Assembly (NCBI GenBank): GCA_963829355.1
Contig: CAWHHZ010000011.1
Span: forward strand, 77,038-141,037
DNA: 64,000 nt
DNA from: CAWHHZ01 sp963829355
Lineage (GTDB): Bacteria > Acidobacteriota > Thermoanaerobaculia > Gp7-AA8 > JAHWKK01
Direction: 5' to 3'
Shown: positions 7,963 to 16,712 of the stretch, one piece after another
Position numbering within the stretch: position 1 is the first letter of the stretch
Layout of the letters: each line of letters starts with the position of its first letter
Position numbers and translations under genes: made by a program
The notes under the pieces: model-generated
What the model was told of the DNA's origin: nothing
Databases searched by the model: none
Seen by the model: only the letters and a program-made list of their open reading frames with translations

Positions 7963-8763
7963 TCAGGCCGAGACGAGTGACAGCGCCGGTTTCCGCGTAC
8001 GCGCTCCCAGACATTCGACGTCGGGAAGCGGAGTTTCGCAGCCGTCGACGAAGACACGACCGTTGATGATGAGAATCTCGAACGAGGCCCAGAGCTCGAT
8101 CGCGCGGTGAAGCAGGGGGCCCCACGCAGACCTCATGACCCATGCGCGATGTGCGTGGGCATAGGCCTTGAGAATGGTCTCGTCTCCCCAGGCGAGTGCT
8201 TCCTCCGCCAAAGGGGATACAGCAAAGGCCTCGGATCGAAAGAGCACCGGCCCACAATCGAGATCGCTGGTCACCAGATGCACGGTGGCGCGCGTCTCGG
8301 GCTCCCCCGCGAAGATTGCCTGCCTCGTCGAACGGAGGCCTTTGTAACGAGGCAGCCCGTCATCGCCGAGGATCGTGAGATCGCTGTCGTGGACATTGAT
8401 GATTCGGCCGGCCCACCGATCGAGAACAGTCGGCGTGATCTGGTACAGATAGCCGGAGAGAATGATCAGGTCCGGCTCGAGGATCTCGAGCATGGTCGCG
8501 AGCTGCTGATCGTAGACGTGCCGGTGACGGAGATCGAACGGGTTGTATCCCCGTTCCTCGAGATACGGCCTCAGCGGGTGGTGAACGACCGGAACGTCCC
8601 GTGACTCGAGTTCGGCCTCTTCCGCGATGCGCTCTTCGGAGCAGATCAGAGCGGTGATTTCGTAGAGCGTTCCGTGCTCGGGATCGTCGAGCAGTTCAAT
8701 GACTCCCGGTGAGCGATGGGAGCTCAGGACGACGACGCGGAGAGGTTCGGTTCTCGTCAACAT
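7963..8763 (-). CDS. formyltransferase-family protein; candidate formyl-THF half of a split HypX
   Basis: 266-residue protein of the PurN/Fmt formyltransferase fold. The catalytic triad of the family is recognisable: Asn123 and His125 in INVHDSD, and Asp169 in DLDCGPV. PRYKGL and RATVHLVTSDLD match the GART region. It is not a normal PurN: the N-terminal glycine-rich segment is altered and the C-terminal 80 residues are extra. Its start overlaps the hypE stop by 7 bp (ATGTTGA), tying it to hydrogenase maturation. HypX starts with this fold and uses N10-formyl-tetrahydrofolate. The role is inferred from fold and operon position. Confidence 0.82.
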   Translation of the reverse strand: MLTRTEPLRVVVLSSHRSPGVIELLDDPEHGTLYEITALICSEERIAEEAELESRDVPVVHHPLRPYLEERGYNPFDLRHRHVYDQQLATMLEILEPDLIILSGYLYQITPTVLDRWAGRIINVHDSDLTILGDDGLPRYKGLRSTRQAIFAGEPETRATVHLVTSDLDCGPVLFRSEAFAVSPLAEEALAWGDETILKAYAHAHRAWVMRSAWGPLLHRAIELWASFEILIINGRVFVDGCETPLPDVECLGARTRKPALSLVSA

Positions 8764-9800
8764 ATCCGTGGGAGTGGCTCACCGACGGGCTCGGAGAGCA
8801 GTCGTTTGCCAAAACCGGTGTCGATGATCACGGACCCGGGGCGCTGGGAGATGCACGTGCCGATGATTGCCGCGTCGCGGCCGAGAGGGTGACGCCGGAT
8901 CGCCTCGAGAACCTGATCCGCGGCTTCCGGGCTGACACCGATGAGCGCCTTTCCTTCGTTCGCGACATGAAGAGGATCGATCCCGAGGAGCTCTCCGGAA
9001 GAACGCACGGCGTCGGTCAGAGGGATCGCGCTCTCCTCGACAACAATCCCGACCCCGCTCTTGGAAGCCATCTCGTGGAGCGCGCTCGCGACGCCGCCGC
9101 GGGTGGGATCCTTCATCGCGATGATCCCGTCGGAGGTCGAGTCGAGGGCAGCGCGGATCAGGCCATTGATCGGGCCGACGTCCGAGATCAGCTCCCCCTC
9201 GAGGCCGAGGCCGTGACGGAGTGACATGATGGCGAGTCCGTGGTCGCCGACGGTGCCGGTGACGATGATCCGGTCACCGGGGCGGAGTCCGTTGTCGCGG
9301 ATGACCCGATCAGCGATGCCGACACCGGTCGTGTTGAGCACGATGCGGTCGATCTCTCCGCGGCCCATTACTTTCGTGTCGCCGGTGACGACCGTCGTCC
9401 CTGCCTCCCTGCACGCCTCGACCATCGACTGCTGGATCGTCTCGAGCTCCGAGATCGGGAAGCCCTCCTCCATGATGATTGCGCTCGTCAGGCCGAGTGG
9501 CTCGACGGCTCCCATCATCGCAAGGTCGTTGACGGTGCCGGAGATCGAGAGACGCCCGATGTCCCCGCCGGGGAAGAAGATCGGGTGGATGACGTGAGAA
9601 TCGGTCGTCATGATGAGCCATTTGTCACCGACCCGAAGCACCGCGCCATCGTCCATGGCGGCGAGGCCGGTTCCTCCACCGCTGGGCTCGGAGAAACCTT
9701 TGACGAAGAGCTCCTCGATCAGCACCCGCATGGCGGGACCGCCGCCACCTTCCCGCATGCTGACCCGTCTCTGATTGAAGGGGACGACGTCGCCGATCAT
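8757..9800 (-). CDS. hypE: [NiFe] hydrogenase maturation protein HypE
   Basis: 347-residue carbamoyl dehydratase that converts the HypF-donated carbamoyl group on its C-terminal cysteine to thiocyanate for the Fe(CN)2CO centre. The protein ends in the diagnostic PRIC. The ATP-binding AIRS-type core is present (SGTVNDLAMMGA, DPTRGGVASALHE). The ATG at 9800 overlaps the hypD stop as ATGA and has GGAG upstream; the ORF extends 25 codons further without support. HypE forms the HypC-HypD-HypE scaffold with its neighbours. Confidence 0.96.
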   Translation of the reverse strand: MIGDVVPFNQRRVSMREGGGGPAMRVLIEELFVKGFSEPSGGGTGLAAMDDGAVLRVGDKWLIMTTDSHVIHPIFFPGGDIGRLSISGTVNDLAMMGAVEPLGLTSAIIMEEGFPISELETIQQSMVEACREAGTTVVTGDTKVMGRGEIDRIVLNTTGVGIADRVIRDNGLRPGDRIIVTGTVGDHGLAIMSLRHGLGLEGELISDVGPINGLIRAALDSTSDGIIAMKDPTRGGVASALHEMASKSGVGIVVEESAIPLTDAVRSSGELLGIDPLHVANEGKALIGVSPEAADQVLEAIRRHPLGRDAAIIGTCISQRPGSVIIDTGFGKRLLSEPVGEPLPRIC

Positions 9801-10948
9801 GAGATATTCTCCAGGTCGGGATGGCCACCGTAGAGATGCCAGATACGGCAGGTGCCTTCGTTCGAGACCATGCACGCTCCGACGGGATTGTCAGGCGTAC
9901 ATTCCTTGCCGAAGAGTTTGCAATCACTCGGCGATGCGATCCCGGCCATGATGTTTCCGCAGACGCATTGCTGCAGCAGGGCGGGTGGGGCATAGTCCCA
10001 GAACTCGGTCAGATCGATGGTGAAGCGCTTTCTTGCATCGAGGTGCGAGAATTCATCGCGCAGCCTGAGATTTCCGTTTGGAACCTGAGCGATTCCGCGC
10101 CAGTGACCACTGACCGGACGGAACACCTTCCACAGCGTGCGCTGTGCCTGGAGGTTCCCCTCGGGGGTGACGCAGCGGGGGAAACTGTTGACGACGCGGG
10201 CTTCCTTTTTCGCAATCATGCGGAGGAGCTCGACCAGTCCGGCGAGAATGTCCAGAGGCTCGAATCCAGCCACAACGACCGGGATGTGATGGCGCTCAAC
10301 GAACTTCTCGAAGATCTTCGAGCCGGTGATGGTCGCCGCGTGGCCGGCGGCGAGATATCCCTCGACACGCGTCTGCGGCATCTCCGCGACGATCTCCATC
10401 ACGGGCGGAATGTACTTGTGGGCTGAGAGAACCGAGAAGTTGGGTGGAGGATCGTTGAGAATCACCGCGGCCGTCGCGACGGCCGTCGTCTCGAATCCGG
10501 TGGCGAAGAAGACGACCTCGTCGGTCGTGTTCCTTGCGAGCTCCACGGCCTGTGCCGCGCTGTAGACCACGTGGACGGTTGCGCCATCCTGCTGAGCTGC
10601 CGCGAGCGAGCAGACCGATCCCGGGACCTTCAGCATGTCTCCATACGTCGCGATCTGAACTCCCGGCTGGCGGGCGAGGAGAACTCCCTCGTCGACTTCC
10701 GGAACGTCGGTGACGCAAACGGGACATCCGGGTCCCATGATGACGTCGAGCTTTTTCGGGAATGTGCCGCGCAGGCCGAACTTCGCGATGGCCTGCTCGT
10801 GACTTCCGCAGACATGCATCACCGAGATCGACTCGCGGTCGATCGAATCGACCAGCCGCTGCAGTTCTTCCGAGAGCGCTCTTGCCAGTGCAGGATCTCT
10901 GAACTTGATCTGCTTGTTGAGCGGGGTGACCTGGCTCACGGCTTCCAT
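9797..10948 (-). CDS. hypD: [NiFe] hydrogenase maturation protein HypD
   Basis: 383-residue [4Fe-4S] scaffold protein on which the Fe(CN)2CO unit is built with HypC. Conserved motifs are intact: MHVCGSHEQ, GPGCPVCVTD, GFETTA, and a C-terminal cysteine cluster (CVCGNIM, CKLFGKEC, CMVSNEGTC). It lies 3 bp after hypC and overlaps hypE by 4 bp, so the three are translated as one unit. Confidence 0.97.
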   Translation of the reverse strand: MEAVSQVTPLNKQIKFRDPALARALSEELQRLVDSIDRESISVMHVCGSHEQAIAKFGLRGTFPKKLDVIMGPGCPVCVTDVPEVDEGVLLARQPGVQIATYGDMLKVPGSVCSLAAAQQDGATVHVVYSAAQAVELARNTTDEVVFFATGFETTAVATAAVILNDPPPNFSVLSAHKYIPPVMEIVAEMPQTRVEGYLAAGHAATITGSKIFEKFVERHHIPVVVAGFEPLDILAGLVELLRMIAKKEARVVNSFPRCVTPEGNLQAQRTLWKVFRPVSGHWRGIAQVPNGNLRLRDEFSHLDARKRFTIDLTEFWDYAPPALLQQCVCGNIMAGIASPSDCKLFGKECTPDNPVGACMVSNEGTCRIWHLYGGHPDLENIS

Positions 10949-10951
10949 CGG

Positions 10952-11233
10952 TCACCCCTCCGTGGTAGCGGAGATTTCTGCGGCGATGTCCGCGGCCATC
11001 GGATCGTCTTCGTTCTCTTCGAGGAGTGTCTCGTAGAGGGAGAGGGTCTCCTCGATCGACTCGTCCGGAATCTTGCGTATGGCGTAGCCGACGTGGTTGA
11101 GGATGTAGTCACCTGGTGCGACCTGCTCGTCGCACACCTCGAGTCGTACTTTTCTGCGCACTCCCCAGAAATCCACAGTCGCTGTGTAGTCATCATGGAC
11201 TTCGATCACTCTTCCGGGTACTCCGAGACACAT
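10952..11233 (-). CDS. hypC: [NiFe] hydrogenase maturation chaperone HypC
   Basis: About 93 residues. The conserved start MCLGVPGRV places the essential Cys at position 2, and a GAGGGAGG ribosome site lies just upstream. I therefore prefer 11233 to the longer ORF from 11248. The C-terminal acidic tail (ETLLEENEDDP) is typical. HypC carries iron to HypD and later to the large subunit. It begins 11 bp after hypF. Confidence 0.94.
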   Translation of the reverse strand: MCLGVPGRVIEVHDDYTATVDFWGVRRKVRLEVCDEQVAPGDYILNHVGYAIRKIPDESIEETLSLYETLLEENEDDPMAADIAAEISATTEG

Positions 11234-11244
11234 TCTGGCCTCCC

Positions 11245-13641
11245 TCAAGCCTTTGTGACCGACGCCGAGGCTCGTGGCATCGATGGGTCGGGTGTGAATA
11301 CGAGTTTCTGCGCCTCTTTGAAATCGATTTCACTGCCCCGTGAGAAAACTTCATATTCGATTGCCCGCTCACGCCCGAGCTTACCGAGAGCATCGGCGAC
11401 CAGCGCCTGCCCGAGTGCGAGACCTCCGTCGCCGGGCGGCACATTCCGGTGGAGATGACCATTCGCGATGTTGCGGACAGTCCGCTCGGCGAGCAGCGCG
11501 TTCTGGAAGCATCCACCCGTGAGAACCACAGGAATCGCACCTGTGTGAAATGAAAGATCCCGCACGATCTCACTGGTCGCCTCGGCGATCGTATTGTGGA
11601 ACCGCCCTGCGATGGTTGCCTGCGAAACGCCGTTGATGATGTCCTCGACCACCGCACGGACCAGTGGGCGCAGATCGATCTGCCACGGGACGGAGCCCTC
11701 GTGGACGATGATCGGGTAGCGTCGTGTCTCGGTTGGATCGGCGGCCATGTTGAGCTCGAGTGCCACCTGGCTCTCGTAACGCGAGTCAGGCCGCCCGAGG
11801 ACCATCGCACCAATCCCGTCGAAGTAGCGGCCCACACCGTGAGCCATCGGGACGTTGACCTTCTTCTCGATCATCGTCCTCACGACCTCGATGCCTCGAC
11901 GCGGCATGTGACGGAATAGCGGAATGGCGTGAAGGGGAGGTTCCCCATCAAAGGCATCGTCGAGTAGCGCCAGAGCGATCCGCCACACCTGAGAGATCGC
12001 GGCGTGACTGCCTGCCAGCGGGATTGGACGGAACGTCGCGACTCGTTCGAACCCCTGATAGTCGGCCAGCATGATCTCGCCGCCCCAGGCCGTCCCGTCG
12101 GTGCCGTAACCGGTTCCGTCGTAGGCGACTCCGATCACCGGTCCCTCGAATCGATGCTCGGCCATCGCGGCTGCTATGTGAGCGTGATGATGCTGCACAC
12201 CCACGAGCCTGACGCCGCCGAGTCCCTCTGCATAACGAGTCGAGAGATATTCAGGATGAAGATCATGAGCGACGATCGCCGGCTCGATCCTGAGAAACCG
12301 CTTCATGCGCTCGATCGCTTCTTCGTAGTATCCGAAGGTCTCGAGGTTCTCGAGATCTCCGATGTGAGGACCGAGCCATGCCGTCCCACCTTCGGCGATG
12401 CAGAATGTGTTCTTCAAATGAGCGCCGGCTGCGAGTACGGGAGTCTCGACATCCCGACTGAGCGCGATTCCCTGCGGGACCCAGCCTCGGGATCGCCGCA
12501 GGACGACTGGCGCGTCCGCGATGACCCGGGTGACGGAATCATCGCAGGTCGATTCGATGTCACGGTCGTGAACGAGGAAGATGTCGGCGATCTCGCCGAG
12601 TCGCTCCACGGCCTCATCGTTGTCTCTCGCGATCGGTTCCTCGGAGAGATTTCCAGAGGTCATGACGAGAGGAATGCCGAGCTGAGCGAGCAACAGGTGA
12701 TGCAGTGGTGTGTACGGGAGCATCACGCCGACGAGCCGGTTGTGCGGGGCGATCTCCGGGGCCAGCGATGCATCGGGTTTGCGACGAACGAGGACGATCG
12801 GTCGCGCGGGCGAGCAGAGGAGAGCTTTTTCCGCGTCTGAGAGAAAGGCGAGCTCTTCTGCCGCTGCCAGATCGGGAACCATGACGGCGAACGGTTTCTC
12901 GTCCCGGCGCTTTCGTTCCCGAAGTCGCTTGACCGCGGTCGAGGAAGTGGCATCGCAGGCGAGATGGAATCCGCCGAGTCCCTTGACTGCCACGATGAAA
13001 TCGCAGCGGATTGCCCGGCCTGCCATTGCGATCGGATCATCCTTGCTGATCGCGGCGCCGGTCGGTCCCAGGACTCGGAGACGCGGTCCGCAATCGGGAC
13101 ACGCATTCGGCTGGGCGTGGAATCGGCGATCGGTGGGGGAGTCGTACTCCTGCTGACATGCGGAGCACATCGTGAAACGCGCCATCGTCGTGGTCGAACG
13201 GTCGTACGGCACATCTTTCGAGATCGTGAATCGCGGGCCACAGTTCGTGCAGTTGGTGAACGCGTAGCGGAATCGCCGGTTATTCGGGTCGAAGATCTCC
13301 TGCAGGCAATCAGGGCACGTGGCGAGATCCGGTGGGATCGACACGACCCTTCCGGTCGATGCGGTACTCTCGACGATCTCAAAACCGTCGACCGGCTCCA
13401 TCGGTACGGTTTCAGTGTCGAGAGAGGTGATGGTGGCTGCCGGAGGCATGTCGTGTCCGAGCTGCTCGACGAAGAGTCCGACGGAGTCCGATCTGCCGAA
13501 GACCTCGATGGTCACGCCGGTCGAATGGTTCCAGACACGCCCTCCCAGCGCCTGCTCTCGCGCGAGACGATAGACCCATGGTCTGAAACCGACTCCTTGT
13601 ACCGTGCCGCGAATCTCGATTCGCCGGCCCTCTTCTGTCAT
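11245..13641 (-). CDS. hypF: carbamoyltransferase HypF
   Basis: 798-residue multidomain enzyme that makes the carbamoyl group for the CN ligands. The domains in order are acylphosphatase (GTVQGVGFRPWVYRLA, residues 12-27), two zinc-finger pairs (C109/C112 with C131/C134; C159/C162 with C181/C184), a YrdC-like nucleotide-binding domain (about 200-390) and a Kae1-like domain with HHHAHIAAAMAEH. All key segments are intact and the length is normal. It is the first gene of the hyp operon. No hypA, hypB or hydrogenase structural gene is in the window. Confidence 0.97.
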   Translation of the reverse strand: MTEEGRRIEIRGTVQGVGFRPWVYRLAREQALGGRVWNHSTGVTIEVFGRSDSVGLFVEQLGHDMPPAATITSLDTETVPMEPVDGFEIVESTASTGRVVSIPPDLATCPDCLQEIFDPNNRRFRYAFTNCTNCGPRFTISKDVPYDRSTTTMARFTMCSACQQEYDSPTDRRFHAQPNACPDCGPRLRVLGPTGAAISKDDPIAMAGRAIRCDFIVAVKGLGGFHLACDATSSTAVKRLRERKRRDEKPFAVMVPDLAAAEELAFLSDAEKALLCSPARPIVLVRRKPDASLAPEIAPHNRLVGVMLPYTPLHHLLLAQLGIPLVMTSGNLSEEPIARDNDEAVERLGEIADIFLVHDRDIESTCDDSVTRVIADAPVVLRRSRGWVPQGIALSRDVETPVLAAGAHLKNTFCIAEGGTAWLGPHIGDLENLETFGYYEEAIERMKRFLRIEPAIVAHDLHPEYLSTRYAEGLGGVRLVGVQHHHAHIAAAMAEHRFEGPVIGVAYDGTGYGTDGTAWGGEIMLADYQGFERVATFRPIPLAGSHAAISQVWRIALALLDDAFDGEPPLHAIPLFRHMPRRGIEVVRTMIEKKVNVPMAHGVGRYFDGIGAMVLGRPDSRYESQVALELNMAADPTETRRYPIIVHEGSVPWQIDLRPLVRAVVEDIINGVSQATIAGRFHNTIAEATSEIVRDLSFHTGAIPVVLTGGCFQNALLAERTVRNIANGHLHRNVPPGDGGLALGQALVADALGKLGRERAIEYEVFSRGSEIDFKEAQKLVFTPDPSMPRASASVTKA

Positions 13642-13844
13642 CAGGAAAGCCCTCCGGATGTTTGAAATAAGATTAGATTCAGGGCGTCGGGAGCCTCATG
13701 ATACCCCTCACTCGTTCATGTGACGATAATCACGTTTTCAGTCGTCAGTCGACAGTCGTCAGTCGTCAGTCGACAGTCGATGTTCGGCGCCTGAGTTCAG
13801 TTTCGACGTGTCGAGCGGTGGACCGCTGGTCCCATAACGCCCTC
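13642..13844. repeat. intergenic region with AGTCGTC/AGTCGAC heptamer repeats
   Basis: Between hypF and the metallophosphatase gene, about 13739-13779 consists of tandem 7-mers alternating CAGTCGT and CAGTCGA (about six units). The rest shows nothing recognisable. The hypF promoter should lie near 13642-13700. Confidence 0.7.
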
Positions 13845-15308
13845 TCAGAGCCGGGCCAGAGCAGTGCGGACGATGTCTCTGACCTTTAGCCCCGTATCTT
13901 CGGCAGTCTTGCCAGACAGGGCACTCCGATAGGTGGGAGCGATGTTCATCAGATAGTCGGTGGTCGCGACGATGTACGTCTCGGAGGGGTTGATCGGGCG
14001 GCCGGCGACCGAGATGCCTCTCAGATCACCCTGCGGTCCCAGGTCGAGGCTAGCTCCGGCGATCTGTGCGAACGAGTCTGCTCCCCGCAGGGAAGCCGCG
14101 TGCCGGAGAAGGTTAGTGAGCTCGACCCCGGACAGCTCGATCCGTACGACCGCGTTGTCGTACGGAAGAACATCCCGAAGATCCGTCTCGCGGACCACAC
14201 CTCGCGGAAGGGAGCCGCGAAAGCTGCTGGAGGTCGAAAGAGCGACGTCCGCGTCTGCCGCCAGGCGCACTGCCTCCATCGTGAACTGTCCCAGCTCGGT
14301 CTGGCTCGAGTTGACGTTGCTGTTGGAAAGTCCTCGCGCGAGTGTCGCAATCTCCCGGAACAGCGGAGCGTAGATCGGATCGTGTTCGAGCTGCTTCTGG
14401 AGAACCTGCACACGTTCTGCGACCCGGGCATCCTGGCGGAGCGCCGGTGACATCGTCACGATCTTGCCCGAGACGTCGGTCAGGCGACCGTCCAAGAATC
14501 TCAATTCTACCCGGCTCAGGTTCGACAGGTATTGTCCCGAGGAGATCATGGCCGTGTCGGTTCCCTCGATGATCTGGAGTGGCTGAACCACGTGAGAGTG
14601 GGTGCCGAGGATCAGATCAATGCCCCCGACCGATCGGGCGAGGGCGATGTCCTCGTCGGTCGATGCATGACCAATCAGAACCACGGCATCGACCCGTTCG
14701 ACATCCCTGAGATGCCGGACGACCTCCGCGGCAGCGCCCGCTCGCTCTCCGAACCTGACTCCTTCGACAGGAGCCGTCGCAGGCCGGATCAGGGTGGAGA
14801 AGTCGGAACCGGCGAGGGCGAATGCTCCAACGCGAACTCCGCTCCTCTCGAAAACGGCGTATGCAGGGAAAACTGGCTTTCCCGTGGCGTCGTGAACGTT
14901 GGCTCCGAGAATCGGGTAGTCGATGGAAGCGCGACATTCGTCGAAAACCGCCGCGCCATAGTCGGCGTCATGGTTGCCGAAGGCCATCGCGTCGACGATC
15001 CCGTTCCACCAGCTCCATTCGATGCAGCGGTATTTGTCGGACCATGCAGGAGCCCCGAGGTTCATCGTGTCGCCGCCGTTGAAGACGAGGACATCGTCGC
15101 GGCTGGCGAGGGGCTCGACATAGGCGACCGCTCGTGCGATTCCGGCCGTTTCATCTTCTCCGTCGACATGGAAGGGAACCGCGTGCGAGTGATAGTCGGA
15201 GAAGTGAAGGATGGTGATGGTCGTGCGAGTGGGCGTCGTCGCCGACCGGCAGGAGAAAAGGAGGGCGAGCGTGAGGAGGAGAAGAGGACTCAGCGGGCGA
15301 ACGCGCAT
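13845..15308 (-). CDS. 5'-nucleotidase/UshA-family metallophosphatase lipoprotein
   Basis: About 487 residues. A lipoprotein signal (MRVRPLSP, then LLLLTLALLFSC) precedes a metallophosphatase domain with the metal motifs HFSDYHSH, NGGDTMN, FGNHDADYG, GHAST and GTHSHV. The C-terminal 5'-nucleotidase domain follows (SFRGSLPRG, LPYDNAVVRIELSG, YIVATTDYL). It probably releases phosphate or nucleosides from nucleotides in the periplasm. The ORF runs upstream to 15497, but that part is translated repeat DNA, so I chose 15308. No clear ribosome site is seen there. It is a single-gene unit. Confidence 0.87.
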   Translation of the reverse strand: MRVRPLSPLLLLTLALLFSCRSATTPTRTTITILHFSDYHSHAVPFHVDGEDETAGIARAVAYVEPLASRDDVLVFNGGDTMNLGAPAWSDKYRCIEWSWWNGIVDAMAFGNHDADYGAAVFDECRASIDYPILGANVHDATGKPVFPAYAVFERSGVRVGAFALAGSDFSTLIRPATAPVEGVRFGERAGAAAEVVRHLRDVERVDAVVLIGHASTDEDIALARSVGGIDLILGTHSHVVQPLQIIEGTDTAMISSGQYLSNLSRVELRFLDGRLTDVSGKIVTMSPALRQDARVAERVQVLQKQLEHDPIYAPLFREIATLARGLSNSNVNSSQTELGQFTMEAVRLAADADVALSTSSSFRGSLPRGVVRETDLRDVLPYDNAVVRIELSGVELTNLLRHAASLRGADSFAQIAGASLDLGPQGDLRGISVAGRPINPSETYIVATTDYLMNIAPTYRSALSGKTAEDTGLKVRDIVRTALARL

Positions 15309-15412
15309 GAGCGCATTGTAGCGAAGGAGACATGAACGTCCGGATTGCGGTCGAGTCATTCCGAACGCGATCCTTCGGTTCACGTAGGATGACACAGAAG
15401 GTCGGAGCGAGC

Positions 15413-15532
15413 TGTCATCCTGAGCCGCCGGAGCGCAGCGGAGGACGGCCGAAGGATCTCGTGGAGCCATACTCGCCCGAAGTTCGGCACGAGTCACGAC
15501 GTACGCGATCCTTCACAGCCTCTCAGGATGAC
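15413..15532. repeat. MITE-like dispersed element, CATCCTGAG termini (copy 1)
   Basis: A 120-bp element begins TGTCATCCTGAG and ends CTCAGGATGAC, giving inverted termini. The centre includes CTCGCCCGAAGTTC and GTACGCGATCCTT. It matches the element at 53908-54039 in the same order. It encodes no transposase. Confidence 0.8.
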
Positions 15533-15550
15533 GGGCTGATTCTTTGACTC

Positions 15551-15588
15551 AAAACAAAAAGGGCCGGTGGAGGGTGCTCCACCGGCCC
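15551..15588 (-). terminator. rho-independent terminator of the CsgG-like gene
   Basis: Read on the minus strand, a perfect 12-bp stem (GGGCCGGTGGAG with CTCCACCGGCCC, 4-base loop) is followed by TTTTTGTTTT. It starts 25 bp after the stop codon. Confidence 0.92.
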
Positions 15589-15612
15589 TGATTTCTCGGT
15601 GGAATCTTGTTC

Positions 15613-16521
15613 CTACGGCAGATGGACGGCCATGCCGCGGTCGACGCCGGCGGAGTCGCCGCTGATGATCGAGCCGATGGCGAGCTTCTCCCGAACCTCA
15701 CTGATCCTGATCCGCGCGATCTCTTCCATGATCTCGTCGAGGACCTCACCCGTGTCGGGATCGCGGATGACCTCGGCGTCTCCGATCACGAACTCCTGCC
15801 CGGCCTTCACACCTTCGCGCTCGCCGCGGTTGATGTAGACCTTACCGTCGCGATTCATGACCACTGTACCGGTCCACTTCACGTTGTCGAGCTGACCGAT
15901 CATCCAGTCGACCGCCTCTTCGACCGACGCCATGACGGCCTTGCCGACGTTGTCATTCTTGAAGGCTTCCACGTCGCCGGAGAAGTTGCGGCAGCAGTAT
16001 CCGATACGGAATCCCCGCGATCCGGCTGCTCCGGTCACGCTCTCTGAGGCGAGGACCTGTCCGGTGGTCGAGTCGACCATGTAGATCGTCGTATTGATCT
16101 CGGCCTGACCGCCACGGCCACCCACCCTGATGCCGCGGATCGAGATTCCGCCTCCGCCGCCACTCGTATTCTCCTGGACGTGCGTGATCGCTCCCTTGAT
16201 CAGGATCTGAGCGGGTGTCATCTGTCCGGTGGCCGGAGCTTTGTTCCCGCCGGCCGTTCGTCCGGAGGCAGCAAAGTCCTGCTCATCCATGGCCGCTGCG
16301 CGCATGTCGGTCTCGCCGAGCACGATGAAACGATCCGTCTGGTTGAGGGCATCGGTGAGAACGGATGCCCAGGCATCGCCGATATCCCACTGGGAGCTCC
16401 ACCCAGCCTGATTGTCGAACTTTGTGACGGCGACGGTGTAACGAAGGCCGCCTTTCTCCGCGGCCCATACGGCCGGGGTCAGGATTGCGGCGATTACGAC
16501 TGCTAAAATCAACTTCCTCAT
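15613..16521 (-). CDS. CsgG/HfaB-family exported protein
   Basis: About 302 residues with a signal peptide (MRKLILAVVIAAILTPAVWA). The mature part has CsgG-like segments: YTVAVTKFDNQ, a tryptophan-containing stretch before LTDALNQTDRFIVLGE, then the glycine-rich GAITHVQENTSGGGGG. CsgG forms outer-membrane secretion pores, but many acidobacterial members have unknown roles. There is no lipobox cysteine. AGGAGG lies 7 bp before the ATG at 16521. A C-terminal extension (about 215-302) has a beta-rich appearance. The divergent kinase gene suggests co-regulation. Confidence 0.78.
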   Translation of the reverse strand: MRKLILAVVIAAILTPAVWAAEKGGLRYTVAVTKFDNQAGWSSQWDIGDAWASVLTDALNQTDRFIVLGETDMRAAAMDEQDFAASGRTAGGNKAPATGQMTPAQILIKGAITHVQENTSGGGGGISIRGIRVGGRGGQAEINTTIYMVDSTTGQVLASESVTGAAGSRGFRIGYCCRNFSGDVEAFKNDNVGKAVMASVEEAVDWMIGQLDNVKWTGTVVMNRDGKVYINRGEREGVKAGQEFVIGDAEVIRDPDTGEVLDEIMEEIARIRISEVREKLAIGSIISGDSAGVDRGMAVHLP

Positions 16522-16712
16522 TGAGTGGTCCTCCTGAGTTGTGGTTCCGATGAGACTGTGACTCGTCTTCGCGGTCGGTGTCTCCAGGGGCCGCGAAGCG
16601 GGAGCTCCTCGCAATAGAGCTCTACGATGCAGTGGTTGAAACACATCACGTAGTCGTATCATTCAGTATAACAGCGCGATTGTGACACTTTTTCTGCTGA
16701 CGGGAGTCCTCA

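Noticed and set aside
12041..12056. tRNA T-loop-like GTTCGAACCCC
   Set aside because: It lies inside hypF and no acceptor or anticodon stem can be formed around it. No tRNA was found anywhere in the window.
15309..15497. N-terminal extension of the metallophosphatase
   Set aside because: The extra 63 codons translate a dispersed repeat; the lipoprotein signal begins at 15308.
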